Shown here: in pieces, positions 25,161 through 36,661 of the stretch
How positions within the stretch are numbered: position 1 is the first letter of the stretch
How the letters are laid out: the number at the start of each line of letters is the position of its first letter
DNA from: Jackrogersella multiformis
Lineage: Eukaryota > Ascomycota > Sordariomycetes > Xylariales > Hypoxylaceae
Direction of reading: 5' to 3'
Length of the DNA: 64,000 nt
Assembly (NCBI GenBank): GCA_902806575.1
Contig: CADCXD010000008.1
Location: 186,001 to 250,000, forward strand
Translations under genes and position numbers: made by a program
Notes under the pieces: generated by a model
What the model was told of the DNA's origin: nothing
Seen by the model: only the letters and a program-made list of their open reading frames with translations
The model's database searches: none

Positions 25161-26476
25161 TCACCGTCGCGGCTGGCTCGCGCTCCACAGCCCTTTTGAT
25201 GTCTCGACAACTCGGTTCGCAGCGGCGCCAGGTCTTAAGCTTGCGGGGACTGATGTTGGGTTCATGCCGCCCATCTCCACGTCGCCGTTGGTGCTCGAGT
25301 AGCCCGAGTCACCTTTAGCCACGTCGGCCTTCACCGGAGGGGCGCCCCGCCCAGGCTCCGCCGAGCGGGTGCCATCCATAAGGTGAGCTTGCGCCTGGCC
25401 CTCTCGTAACTTGTTGATGGCGCGCACCGTGTCGATGGCCGCGTGCAGCGTCTTCCGCGCATTGAAGTTCTTCTTGACTGTCGGCAGCAGGTTCTGGCCC
25501 CTGTCGCCGTCACCGCCTAAGCTGTAGTCGGCGACGAAGGCATGCGATAGTGCCTCATGCGCCGTCATGCGTTTGTTGGGGTCGACTGTCAAGCACCGAC
25601 GAATGAAATCTTTGGCGTGGTCGCTGACGCCGCGCCAGTATTCTGCCGGCTGGAAGCTGTAGTCCGCATTGAGAATCGCTTGCATTTCCTCGAAGTCCGT
25701 GTCGCGGTCGAACGGAGTGTATCCGCAAAGCAAGAAGTACGTGATCACACCCATGGCCCATATATCCACCGGTTTGCCGTGGCCCGTCTTCTTGAAGATC
25801 TCGGGCGCCATGTACCCAGGAGTGCCACAGGTCGTCGTCAAGACGTGAAATTGCTCCTCATCCATGATACGCGACAGGCCGAAGTCGGCGATGAGCAGGT
25901 CGGCATTATCTTCGGGTGTGCGGAAGAGTAGATTCTCAGGCTTGAGATCGCGGTGTACTATGCCATGATCGTGAAGATATGCGACGGCTGAGAGGGTGGC
26001 GCGAATCAGGTCGGCAGCGTCAGATTCATAGTAAGATCCCTTGCGGCAGATTCGATCAAAGAGCTCGCCACCCAGCGCAAGGTCAGTTACAAGGTAGAGG
26101 TTATTCATGGTCTCGAAGTAATCGACGAGGGTCAAAATGTTCTGATGCCCCATCGACACTTTCTTAAGAACGGCAATCTCATTCCGTACCTATTTCGGTA
26201 AGTATGTAGTTAGCCATATGCGCTATCCCGTGGCTACATATTCCAATCCTGGGGATATAACAAAAAGATAACACGAACCATATGTTCTCGGCCGGCCATA
26301 AGCCTTTTGTTGATCACCTTCGCAGCATAGTAACGACCCGTATCGATGTGAACACATTCTTTTACGACAGAATATGAACCAGCCCCTAATGTCTTTCCCA
26401 CCTTGTATCTGCACGGTTGTATCTGGGGGTTCGGTCGAGGAGAGCCGTTACTCGTGGGATTCACAGTAGCGGCCAT
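25161..26476 (-). CDS. Calcium/calmodulin-dependent protein kinase (CaMK type I)
   Basis: Two exons (26476-26279, 26189-25161) give 408 residues. All kinase hallmarks are present: glycine loop GAGSYSVVKE (31-40), ATP lysine AAKVINK (K53), catalytic HRDLKPEN (145-152, D147), IADFG (166-170), activation loop LTTTCGTPGYMAPE with candidate phosphothreonines at 184-186. The autoregulatory and calmodulin-binding helix VKKNFNARKTLHAAIDTV lies at about 304-321, followed by a variable tail. The splice (intron 26278-26190, GTTCGT...AATAG) restores EHMVRNEIAVLKKV in the small lobe. It acts in calcium signalling through calmodulin in the cytosol. The donor is weaker than others in the window but the reading frame leaves little choice. 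A GTC microsatellite lies upstream. Confidence 0.95.
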
Positions 26477-28101
26477 TGTGAACGAGGCGAAAATACAAAC
26501 TCGCGGCTACGACAATGGGATCGACCACTATGGGCGGGATATATAGATATATATTCGCAGATGAACGTAATACGTTGCGGAGTGGGTGGTAACTTGTTTG
26601 ATGACAAGCCAAGCCTACTTCAAGCAAAGCCTACTCTATTAGCATGAGAGAGGGATTCGATAATGGCTAGATTTCCGTCGGGAGTAGTCGTCGTCGTCGT
26701 CGTCGTCGTCATTTATTTATAGATTATTCCCACGTCTTCCAAATAGTTAATGATATAGAAAGTATTTTGTCATAGAAAGCCAGGTAACTGTATCCGCAAC
26801 TCAAATTTATGCCAATGAGTGTCCGGAGAAAGTAAATAAGACAAGAACATTAACTTTAATCAAAGCTATAAGCAAATATAAGGAGTAGGAGTGGGTGAAC
26901 GATGGTAGAGTAGGGGGTTTTGGTCGGGTGCGAATAATCGGGTACGGCGCACGGTAGTCAGCCTTGCGGGGTGTAGTGATCAACTAGGGGTCCAATGGAG
27001 ATTTAAATGTGCAAGTTTTCAGGCTACAATTTAGGTAGGGATAGTTAAATAAGCTGTTTATCCTGGGTAGGTAAGTTGACAGATCTCGCGATTTACTAAA
27101 AATACTAGAAATAGTAAGAATGAAAAGAGCTGAGACGATAAGATGGAAAAAGATAAAAAGATAGTCATAAGGATTTCAGCTCTTTACTCCACCTTCCCAA
27201 ACTTCCAGACTTACACAGATCCACTTCCCAACCCTCCTACTACACTACACTATGTAAACTCTGCCCCTCATTTCGACTTAAGAAGGCACTACGTAGTAGC
27301 GTACCAGGTAAATAGGTAGGCACTTAAACATGCTGACATGTTAGTCAGCCGCAGGACATAAAATGCCTGTGATGGCGGGGGGATCCGCCGAAATATATTA
27401 TGCATATACCAGTACCTATATCCTCGGATGCCTAGGTAGGTATTCATATAAGCCTGTTAGGTACATTTATCCTTTGTTCCTTTGTTCCTCATTCGTTATA
27501 CCACATGCATCTGCGCAGTCCTTTATAATACAGTCCATTCCTTCGCACACAATTTGACTACTTACCTAGGTAGGTACCTAGGTAGGTAGTGTACAGACCT
27601 AGGTATGTATAAAGAGTGTATATGCAAATATTAAGGTGTTTGCCGGACCTAGAAGCTCACCCGGAACCCGGAGTCTGTATTGGACAGCGTATGTGTGTGT
27701 GTGAATCATATCTTCTCCTTCTGCACCTATAATTCCCTTTATCAATCCGTCGGAGTTTGCGACAAGCTACCTACCTAGGTAGATAATTGTCAAAATCAAA
27801 CATCTACCTAGGTAGTCACCTTCTAGATGACATCCAACTTGTTAATCGATTGAGCAAGCTCATGGGTGGCGTTCTAAGTGAAGGAGTAGTTGGTAGGTTA
27901 ACAACCGTCTCTAATCGTCTATGTCTTTTCCCTTTCGGGACGCCTTCTTAAAACTCTGATGCGTCTTTGTCCTCAACCTACTTTCGTTGGATGCTTTTTC
28001 CCTAATTTCATTTATTAGCTATGCCCTAACATACCTACCTAGGTACCTAGGTGGAAAACTCGGCAAAGATTCATAAATATTATAAGTATAGCAAAGTTCA
28101 C
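26477..28101. other. Intergenic with GTC microsatellite and CCTAGGTA sites
   Basis: No gene recognised. A GTC run at 26687-26710 sits in the upstream region of the kinase gene, and CCTAGGTA palindromes cluster at about 27431, 27566-27600, 27774, 27807 and 28038. Confidence 0.5.
26687..26710. repeat. GTC trinucleotide microsatellite
   Basis: Eight perfect tandem GTC units about 210 bases upstream of the kinase start codon. Confidence 0.85.
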
Positions 28102-28664
28102 TTACAAAGCTTCATACTTCCGAATCTTTTTTCTACTTGTTGCCCCAGGGATTTTTTGTTTGTACATCTTCATCAATTCCTCGTAAAATTTCACTTGATT
28201 CTCATGAGCATTCGCACTCCTGACCCGGTGGGTCTGTGCTTTCATCGTAATAGCCTCGCTCCTCGAGCAGTAATACTTTGAAGATGGCAATGCTAAACGC
28301 ATCAGCTTTGGTAGACTGTTACTCAGCTCTTTGACAGGCCAGACTGTCGTGGCCTTGCTCTCGGTTCTGGTCGAGGTATTAGGTCTAGGTACTCGGGACT
28401 ACTATGCATCGAAAATACTTGCTTGTTGACGTGCTGCCCCCCTGGCCCGCTCGATCTAGAATAGGTTGTATGGCCTTTTGGCAAGGAATCCTCCTTGAAA
28501 GAAGCGTACCACTCTCTAGCTTCAGCGAGGTCTTCTTCGTCAAAATCGGCATCATACGCTTGATGTTGATGTTGTATGGTTCGCACAAGCCAGGGTGGTT
28601 TTCCAATATAGCTAGGCCTATGCACAGGAGATAGGCGTAGATTGGTGGATATGGATCGCAGCAT
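28102..28664 (-). CDS. Mitochondrial release-factor-like peptidyl-tRNA hydrolase (RF-1 domain, GGQ)
   Basis: Two exons (28664-28423, 28366-28102) give 168 residues. The RF-1 domain carries SSGPGGQHVNK followed, across the splice, by TESKATTVWPV; the GGQ motif hydrolyses peptidyl-tRNA ester bonds. The short length and the lack of codon-recognition domains match the ICT1/YaeJ and yeast YOL114C group, which rescue stalled mitochondrial ribosomes. The N-terminus (MLRSISTNLRLSPVHRPSY) is Arg/Ser-rich without acidic residues, as expected of a mitochondrial presequence. The C-terminus ends in a basic tail (KQKIPGATSRKKIRKYEAL) that fits a ribosome-binding helix. The only splice that restores the frame and the conserved VNK-T junction uses a GC donor (GCAAGT) with a CCAG acceptor, a 56-base intron. 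Confidence 0.88.
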
Positions 28665-29968
28665 GATGATTGAGCGTAAAGTCTTGGCCTCCAGAGCTAG
28701 CTCTTTGAGAGGCTTTGGATGGTATTGACTCTAAACCATAGCCACGACGCAAGAACTATGATTGATGGTAAGTGGTCAGGTTGTCAAGTTGCACGTTGAA
28801 GAATACGGTAACTATCTAGGTAGGTAGGTAGGTAGGTAGGTATTTAGGTATTTAGGTATTATCCTAGAAGATAATAAGTATGAATTGAAGAAATGAATTC
28901 CATTCTACTTGGATTGGAGTAGCTTAAGTTAAAGTATAGAATCTATGGATGTTCAATGTTCGAAGCTCCAATGTTGTTATCAGAAACGTGCGGGGGGCTA
29001 TAGCCGGTTAATTGCACCTAGGTACCTAGGTATGGGAGGTAGGTATGGTTTACCTACACTTACACCTAAAGTATATTTATTTAAGCACTATTTACCTAAC
29101 TACCTAGCCTGGTACCTACCTATGTAGGTACCTACCCAAGATTGAAAGCATAAAAACAACATGAACACGCGCCTGGGCGCTGACCACAAATACCTAGGTA
29201 CGTACCGTTCTAAAGGTTATTAAATCGGCCAATAGAATCCTAGCGCCCCTTTTTAAAATCTGCACCCCATTTGTGTTTGCTACAGGACAATTCCTTTTTA
29301 GAAAAATTTCCTCCACTCTTCATCATCGGATCGGAGCTGGCCAGCCTTGCCATTTCGCAAAGCCTCAAAATTTACACCCCTCCCAAGTTCCTTGATACCC
29401 TCTATCTAAATCCATCCATCCCTCTATCGTCCATCTTGGGTTTAAACCACCTCAGACAATCATTGTGTGATTTAATCGCGACTATTTGTTTACTTCGACA
29501 AATACCATCACAAGATCCCATCCCCCAAAACGCTCGGGAAACACGCATGCCAAACAAATTTTATTCTTCAGAGTAGACGGATCTTCTTGCTATTCCTACG
29601 TACGCCTTCTTCTACACCTTGTACACCTTCTTCTACACCTTCTACTTCTTCTTCTACACCTTCTACTTCTTCTTCTACGGCTTCTACATGTGTATCACAG
29701 TCCCTCACTACACACACACATTTACAATTCTAATTGATACTTTCTTTATTCATCACTCCCCCTTCCTCAAGCTTTTGAGGCTTCTGTGTTGTTTCCATCA
29801 GGTTATCGTGACTTCTGCTATCTTTGACAGCCCATATTCTCACGGATAGACCTCTCCACCCATCCACCCATCCTAGAGCAAGCTCTATCAAGTCCCACCA
29901 ATCTTGCATCATAAAACTTCACTCCAAGACGACATTCTCTAGATTGTCTTACTGTCCCATGCCATCTG
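28665..29968. other. Divergent intergenic region
   Basis: Lies between the divergently transcribed hydrolase (minus) and Nab3 (plus) genes. It has CCTAGGTA/ACCT arrays at 28815-28850, 29018-29032 and 29190 and a CTTCTACA-type minisatellite at 29605-29690 in the Nab3 leader or promoter. No gene recognised. Confidence 0.5.
29605..29690. repeat. CTTCTACAC-type minisatellite
   Basis: Several imperfect tandem copies of a pyrimidine-rich CTTCTACA/CTTCTTCTAC unit about 280-360 bases upstream of the Nab3 start codon. Confidence 0.75.
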
Positions 29969-32518
29969 ATGACTGAAAAGTCATTTGAAGTCCTGGCTAC
30001 TGCCAACCTTACCCCAGTGTCCCCTGCACCTGTTCATCCATCTTCTCCTGTAGTAGTGCCAACTCTGCAAGACCAAGCCGACACTCTATACACGATGTCG
30101 CTCTCCAACGGCTACCAGCCCCCCACCGCCTCAGCAGCTGCCACACACCAGGCCAGTGGGGCAGCAGTAACCAACGGCCAGAATGATGGCCTTACTGCTC
30201 ATTCATTTCGGTCTGTTCTCGGAGATAGTAATGGCGGCAACGAGTATGAGGGAGCAACCTTAATCAAGGACGAAGGATACAAAAACAACACGCATCCTGA
30301 TCAACAGAATGGTGCTGCTGAAGCCCAGCAAGATGTAGCAAAGCCGAAGACATCAACTCTTAGTTCTGATGTGTCTGAATCGCAGACCAATCATTCTGAA
30401 GCCACCACTTCGTTCTATCGTGTCCCTTTTACAAACCCTGCAGAATATGTGCATCAGCCCGTTCCGAACTCGAGCCGCTCGAGCCCGCAAGAGGCCCAAG
30501 ATCCGCAAGAGCCACAAGAACAGGCCGTAGTTGCCTCGTCGCCGGACGATATGGGCGATCCTCGTGATCCTCAGCCACCTACGGAGACGTCCACTGAGAA
30601 GAGTGATCCCTTGCCAAGTGCTTCCAATAATGAGATTGACATCCAGAGCCTTGTGGATAAGATTATAGGGAATTCTTCTGCAGGTACTGCTACTGCTGCT
30701 CGAGGATCCGTGCCGCAGAATTCTACCAGCAGTCCTTCTGTCTTGCTGCCCCCTAGACCCCCTATGCCGCAGCAGCCCACCCACCCAAATGCGCGGCTAG
30801 AAGATGCTCTCAACTACCAGCCGGGTCTCCCATCTTACTCTCATGCCACCGCGGTTTCCTCCACCCTGCCTCCGCCACCCGGCACTTACTCAGGTGGAGC
30901 GCCCGGAACCGCTCTAGAGGCTCGTAATCTTCTGCCACCACCCCCAGCATCTTCTCTTGGTACTTTGTCAGCCCATTCGTTTCCAGGGGCTCAGTATGAT
31001 CCTACTTATGTTGCCGCGACAGGCGCCCAGCCGCAAGCCAATGACCAGTCTCAAAGATGGGAGACTTTCCTTCACGAGGAGAGACGATACGTATCAGAAG
31101 CTAAGTGGGATCGTTTCCCAGAGAAGTCAAGATTGTTTATTGGTATGTTCCTGGTCTGTCCAAGCTTTATTGATGTCTAACACTATTGTTATTATAGGAA
31201 ATCTATCTAGCGATAGGGTGTCAAAGAAAGAAGTGTTTGATATCTTCTCCAAATATGGCCGCTTGGCGCAGATCTCTCTTAAGCAGGCTTATGGCTTCGT
31301 GCAGTATCACACCCTAGAAGAAGGCCAGGCTGCCATGGATCACCTCCAGGGAATCGAGGTTAGAGGTCGTCAGATTCGTGAGAAACCCTCGAAATAAAAA
31401 TCTGTCAAATCTTCTAACCAAACATAGATCTGGAATTCTCTCGTAGTCAGAAGAAGGATGGAGATGAGAACAAGCGTGGCAACAAAGGAAAGAGAGATAA
31501 TGAGCGTCACGATGGCGGCCGCAGTCGACGTGATGATTATCGCCCAGGTCGACAGCCGTCCCCCCGACGGGGAAGTCATCGTCAGCAAGACTCGTATGAT
31601 ACCGGTCGTAGCTATCACGAGGACTATAATTCTCGCCGCTCACGATCACCTAATTATGGAAGGCGTGACTCGGATCACTATAGACGCCGCAGTCCCAGCC
31701 CTCCCCGCCGCCATAATTCGGAGCCTGAACTCGACATCCCTCGTCGATACGGTGGGGATGTCCCCGATGTGCAGTTCCTCCTCCTTCAAGAAGTGGAAAG
31801 AAACTTTATCGGCTGGGTCGAGGGCGCCTTTCTTGAGCAAGGCCTGAAGGTGCAGGTCATGTTCCTCCACCCCCATTTCCCCCGCGAGGCAGTAATCCAA
31901 CGCCAGGTCATGGAAGGCGTCTACGCGGTCGTTGAGCTCGACTATAGAGCACAACACAGCGGAACCATCTCACTACAGGTGTTTAATCGCTCGAGTGGAC
32001 GTGACAATGTTCGATATGATCAATATCAAGACCTAAACCCGAGCATCGCAGCGCAGCTTGTCAGCCGCGCCAGATCCCAAGCACAGGCCCAGCCTCCCCA
32101 AGATGTACGCTATCCAGTCTCGTATTACCCTCGAAACCAGCAGCCATCATTCCTACCACCTCCACAACCCAGCCCGGCCTACGCCAACGCGCCTATCCCT
32201 CGCCAGACTGCCAATGCAGGCGGTTCCTTGGATAACGCCACCCTGTCACGGATTTTAGGAAGTCTTCACAGCCATCCAGGTACTCCCCGGGGTTATCATA
32301 CTGGCCATAGCCAGCCGACCGGACGTACCCCTATTGATATGAATGCATTACTGGCCGGTGTTAGAGGTGCTAACCCTGCTAATGCGGCTAGACCAACCCA
32401 ACCGCACAACTCAGGCTACCCGCCCGGACCTGGAAATGGTTCGTCAGGTGCTCCTAGCGGCGATTCTACACAGCATGTGCAAAATATCATGGCACAGCTG
32501 GCCCGATACCGACAATGA
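29969..32518 (+). CDS. NAB3: Nab3-like nuclear RNA-binding protein (single RRM)
   Basis: Three exons (29969-31142, 31198-31377, 31428-32518) give 814 residues. One RRM lies at about 387-457: RNP2 is RLFIGNL (split by intron 1) and RNP1 is YGFVQY; the end of the domain, GRQIHLEFSR, is completed by intron 2. It is preceded by KWDRFPEKSR as in Nab3 of the Nrd1-Nab3-Sen1 complex, which ends and degrades short non-coding RNAs in the nucleus. After the RRM comes an Arg/Ser/Asp-rich low-complexity stretch, then a conserved globular block (DVPDVQFLLLQEVERNF to AVVELDYRAQ), and a Pro/Gln-rich tail ending in a short helix (HVQNIMAQLARYR). The N-terminal 380 residues are disordered. A second candidate start is the ATG at 30094 (MSLSNGYQPP), 42 codons lower. 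Identification as Nab3 rests on the RRM flanks and is likely but unproven. Confidence 0.88.
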
Positions 32519-33026
32519 GCGACTAACCGCTCTTGTATATAGCTCTTGAACGGACATCATCCTACCTCTTAGTCCAACACCTGTTTGCATGGATAGAGGT
32601 ATGGGGCTATTGGCCATCCTGGACGCAGGGTCCATACTACCATGTATGTAAAAAGGGCCCATTGGCTTTTGCTTTTGCTTTTGCTTCGACTTTAGCTTTA
32701 GCTGTCCTGAGATAGGCTCAATGACATGAATAAGAATAATTGATGACAATGGTTTTTGCTGAATTGATGCTTGCTAGGTACCTAGTATTGTACATTGCTT
32801 TTAGTGAGCCAAGTTCTGTCTGATCCGTTTTCCGTTTTCCCTACCCCTCGACACTGCCCTTGCCGTATCATACAAATCCATTTTACCAGCATACGTATTA
32901 ACCTCAGGCACGTCACATAGCCGGGAAGTAGACCAGCCAGTCAACAAGGCAGCGTTAAACGCTCGTAAGCCTACCTACTCCATCCGTAACTAGACACGTC
33001 CAAGTCCACGTCCTCATCCACGATCT
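32519..33026. other. Convergent intergenic region
   Basis: Between the stop codons of Nab3 (plus) and the LETM1-like gene (minus). It has a short CTTTTG repeat near 32663-32684 and no gene. Confidence 0.5.
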
Positions 33027-34152
33027 TCAAATCTTTCCATCCAGCCCGAGCAACAGCCGCCGAACCGGTTCTTCAGCATCCCCGCGGCTTCCACGAGCCG
33101 ACCTGCGCACCCACTCCTCCAGCCGGCCCCTCAGCCGATCGACCGGCTCGCCCCGCACGTCGATGCCGCGGTCCTCGCACGCGAGCACCACCTCCTCGTC
33201 CACCAGCTCGCCCACGCCCCCGCCGTCCCGGATCATCCCGTCGTCGAAAGCGATCCGCTGCACCGCGCGCCGCGCCCGCGCCGCCGCGAACGGCCCGTCG
33301 AATCCCACTTTGTCCCACAGCGGGTACGTCAGCCCCAGGCTGCGGCAGATGTGGCCGTTGCCCCAGTCGTCGCGGGCGCCCGCCCCATCAGCGCTGGCGC
33401 TAGCGGGGGCCTGGACCAGGTGTTGCAGGGCGCGGAAGCTGGCGGCGCGGCGGGCCTCGGCGGCGCGCTGCAGCGCCTCCGTCTGCTTCGGGATGCGGCA
33501 CGTGTACGGCGTCAGGTGCGGGAACACCAGCACGATCAGCGGCGTGAACTCCCCGCACACCAGGACCATGATGCCGAAGATGGGCAGCCGCGAGAGGTCG
33601 TGGAAGACGCGCGCGCGCAGGAGCATATCGCTGCGCGTGGGAAAGGTGGCGACGAAGGACGAGGACGAGGACGAGGACGAGGGAGCGGCGGAGGGCGACC
33701 GCGAGAGCAGCCGCCGGTTCGTGAAGATGGCGCGCAGCCCCGCCTTGTAGAAGGTCGTGTACGCTTTGCCCAGCCGGTACAGGTGCCCGAAGAGCGAGGC
33801 CTTGGGGTCGCGCACGGGCAGCTCCAGGGGGGGCGGGCGCGTGGTCGCGGGCGGGTTAAGGGTAGAGGAGGGGGGCAGGGGTTCGGACGGGCGCGCGGTG
33901 GGCGACGAGGTCACTTCGGAGATTGTCGGAGGGGGCGGAGGGTTTGGCGGGGGGTTGCTGCGAGCGTGTGTTTGCGGGTGTGGATGTGCGTGTGGATGTG
34001 GAGGCGGGCCGGAGGGATAACGGCTGCGGGTGCGGGTGGAAGCGCGATACTTGGCTCGCCGCGAAGAGGGGCGACAGGACGTACGGCCCGGGTGCACGGC
34101 CGAGAATCGAGGAGTGGACGCGCGCGATGCGCAGTCCGGTGGTGAGGGCCAT
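33027..34152 (-). CDS. LETM1-like mitochondrial inner membrane protein
   Basis: Modelled as two exons (34152-34085, 34023-33027), 354 residues. The LETM1-type core is clear: LPIFGIMVLVCGEFTPLIV is the hydrophobic segment followed by FPHLTPYTCRIPKQ, then a helical matrix-side ribosome-binding-like domain (ICRSLGLTYPLWDK to the C-terminus). Such proteins affect mitochondrial ion balance or ribosome attachment at the inner membrane. The long C-terminal frame has no ATG upstream; it can only be extended to a TTG. The ATG at 34152 in another frame opens a good presequence (MALTTGLRIARVHSSILGR), and a 61-base GTACGT...GCAG intron joins it in frame. A Pro/His-rich linker follows, and a Ser run (about residue 180) is coded by a GAC/GAG microsatellite. 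A frameshift rather than an intron is the alternative for the N-terminus. Confidence 0.8.
33654..33680. repeat. In-gene trinucleotide repeat coding a serine run
   Basis: GAC/GAG alternating units (plus strand) inside the LETM1-like gene; they encode the run of serines and may vary in length between strains. Confidence 0.8.
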
Positions 34153-36514
34153 TGAGGGATGGTGAGCGGGTGGTCAATGGTTTTGGGGGAGTTTGTCGAG
34201 GTGCCACGGCCGAGTATCAAAAAATTTAAGTGTGCATGGTGTAAGTGCTGTGCACTTTGTAGACGATGGAAATTCTCCTCGGGTGGTTACGTCAGTGCTA
34301 ATGTGGTCCGAGCGTCATATGACGGCTTTAGGTATGGGTTATCGATAAGCCCCTTATTCCTTAACCCCTAACCCCTATTCTCGATCTCTGTGTAAAATAC
34401 ATAGTTGTGCAAGTCACGGGCTAATACAACATTAGCATCTTTGCTTGGGAATATTGCTATTAATCTTTGACATTATCGTCTTGAATACCTGTTGAAAACT
34501 TTTGTTTAGTGGAAGTAGGAGAAGATCAAATAAGCCATGCATAGTAACAAGGCTTCTATTATATAGGTGCATTTAAACTCTTCAGAATTGATCATATCTT
34601 CGGGATCCTTAGGTACTTATCGAGTATAGGTTCTTAACAGACCAGAAGAAAACTTCTTTTCGTTGTGCAGGTGAATCTCGTTGATTGTAGGAGACTAAGA
34701 AGATTTCTCCAATTAATGAGTAGGAGATGCCTCATGAATATTAAGAGGCGAACTCGGAAGGTTGGTTACAGATTCAGGGACGTACTGCATATTCGTGGAC
34801 AATAGTCGTAATGGCTGACATAGGCGATGAACCGGGTGTGTAGCTCGGAAGGCAGCCAATTATTATCATACATGTCCCGTTACTCGCTTATGATTCTTGT
34901 GATACTTGATATAAATAAGGCGCCAAGTATTGACTCGTAAGTGATGAACGTGCGAATATTGCGCGAGATCTTGTTATTGATTTAATTTGCTCTTTTTAGC
35001 CACCTGCATATAAACAGTGGAACATCTGTGAGAGGAGAGAAAGGACGGTATTAATAGCACACGTACCTATTGAAGATTAACTTAGAACAGTGTACAGAAA
35101 GTTGACTAGGAGGATATGCCAAGTTGGCTTGGAATCAAGTTGTCGACTCAAATATCTCTTTGGGGAAATAATAACCGAGAAGCAATTCCCAAGAATGATC
35201 CTTGATAATATGTATTTGACAAAAATGTATATGTTGTTAGAGAGTTGCTTCCATAGAGTTCTACTAGGATAATGATTCAATGAACCGTTAGTAGAGCTAT
35301 TTGACATTTACTAATAGAACTTATCATACTACCCATTCATGTACTTGACGGTTAATGACTTTTACGGAGTATTTGTCGAAGAATGGCTTTCGTAGTCGTG
35401 ATGAATGTATAGAGTCGGTTACTTAGGTAGACAAATTTGGAAATGACAAGCGATGATTGATTGAATCGTAGTGTAGCTGATACGACCTGCCACTCTATCT
35501 GTTCTTCCGCCCTCGTCTCCCCGTAAATACGAGTGCCCGTACATATGCCAAGGTAATCGAGAATACCTAGGTAGAGGCTTGTTACACTGTGCCCCGTTAC
35601 CGATAATCGGTATCGTGGACTTCTACCTGCTAGGAGGAAAATAACGAGAAATGGCGTCTTATGGTCTTATGATTTCGACGTTCCATGTTGCCCCAGGGAG
35701 ATTGCGTATCTTTGTGTGAGCTCCTGTATCGGTATGTTCCAGACGGTTCAGAGGGCTGGGTAAGTTACTATATAATATAAAAGGACTGTGTGTGTCTAGT
35801 GGGAATACCGGATCGCCTCTCACTTTCGTATGTGTATGTAGTCTTAATGCTTCTAGTAAGGCTTTATCTACTTTCGATTTTATACGAATTACTCTATGTT
35901 GTTCCTATGAACATATTCCACTGAATTTTATCCACCTAATTCGTCGACACCGCAAGCCAACCAATTCGTAAACATACATCGAGGAGTATCACTCTGACTC
36001 AGGGCCGTGTGCCCTGCATCAATAGTCGACGGTCAACGACGAGGAGACTCGGACGAAACACAGCACTTGGAAGCCGGATCTAAGTCTAATGTTGCACATT
36101 GGGCCTAGAACCTAGTCCTAGAACTGTGGGGGTTGGAGTAGGGACCACGTTGTCGTTCCGCATTATTGTCACGGTGACTGTAGAACGGTGGTAGGAATGC
36201 TGGCCGACGGCTGGATTACCCCGTGCAGGAGACTACAATGGAGTCCAACAGGTAATCTAAGGCATATCAATTCAGACCTAAAAGCCGTGGCAAGAAACTA
36301 CATGGCAAAAGTCCAGTTGCCTCTTCCGAGAGAGCCGTGGCCTATGCCAAGAGAAAGAACAACTAGTCATTGTCAGCCATGAACAATATTTCATGCGTTT
36401 TCCCGATAACTCTCGCTAACTATGAACCGGTATTGGCTAGGTAGATAAGTCTCTGATTCATGTAACTCCCTTCCTGCTGCACGATATACCCTCACCGCCC
36501 TTGTTAAAAGCAAA
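34153..36514. other. Gene-free left flank of the accessory island
   Basis: No gene recognised on either strand; the small frames (for example 35077-35307) have no support. Composition is AT-rich but not RIP-saturated. One CCTAGGTA site near 35566. Confidence 0.55.
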
Positions 36515-36519
36515 CATCA
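36515..36519. repeat. Target site duplication, left copy (CATCA)
   Basis: Five bases CATCA directly before the left LTR, repeated exactly at 42057-42061 after the right LTR, as made by retroviral-type integration. Confidence 0.8.
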
Positions 36520-36661
36520 TGTTGTAATAAACGCAGGTTATAAGTGTTATTCTTGTTATATTAAAGGTTAAGTTTTATAAAGTTAATAAGGATATATAAG
36601 TATACTTATATACTTCCTTAAATATAAGGCGTAAATTTTTTAACTATTTAATATTTTAATA
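36520..36661. repeat. Left LTR (heavily mutated)
   Basis: 142 bases, aligns without gaps to 41915-42056. Its left end is TGTTGTAATAAACGC and its right end AATA. Many C to T and G to A differences relative to the right copy, chiefly in the last 60 bases, where the right copy keeps G and C. Confidence 0.9.

Noticed and set aside
28323..28664. Unspliced 113-codon version of the GGQ hydrolase
   Set aside because: It lacks the second half of the RF-1 domain, which follows in frame after the GC-AG intron.
33351..34145. Plus-strand frame opposite the LETM1-like gene
   Set aside because: Arg/Gly-rich shadow of GC-rich coding sequence on the minus strand.
33027..34220. Single-exon 397-codon version of the LETM1-like gene
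   Set aside because: Its first codon is TTG and the frame has no ATG before the core; the two-exon model from 34152 has a proper ATG and presequence.
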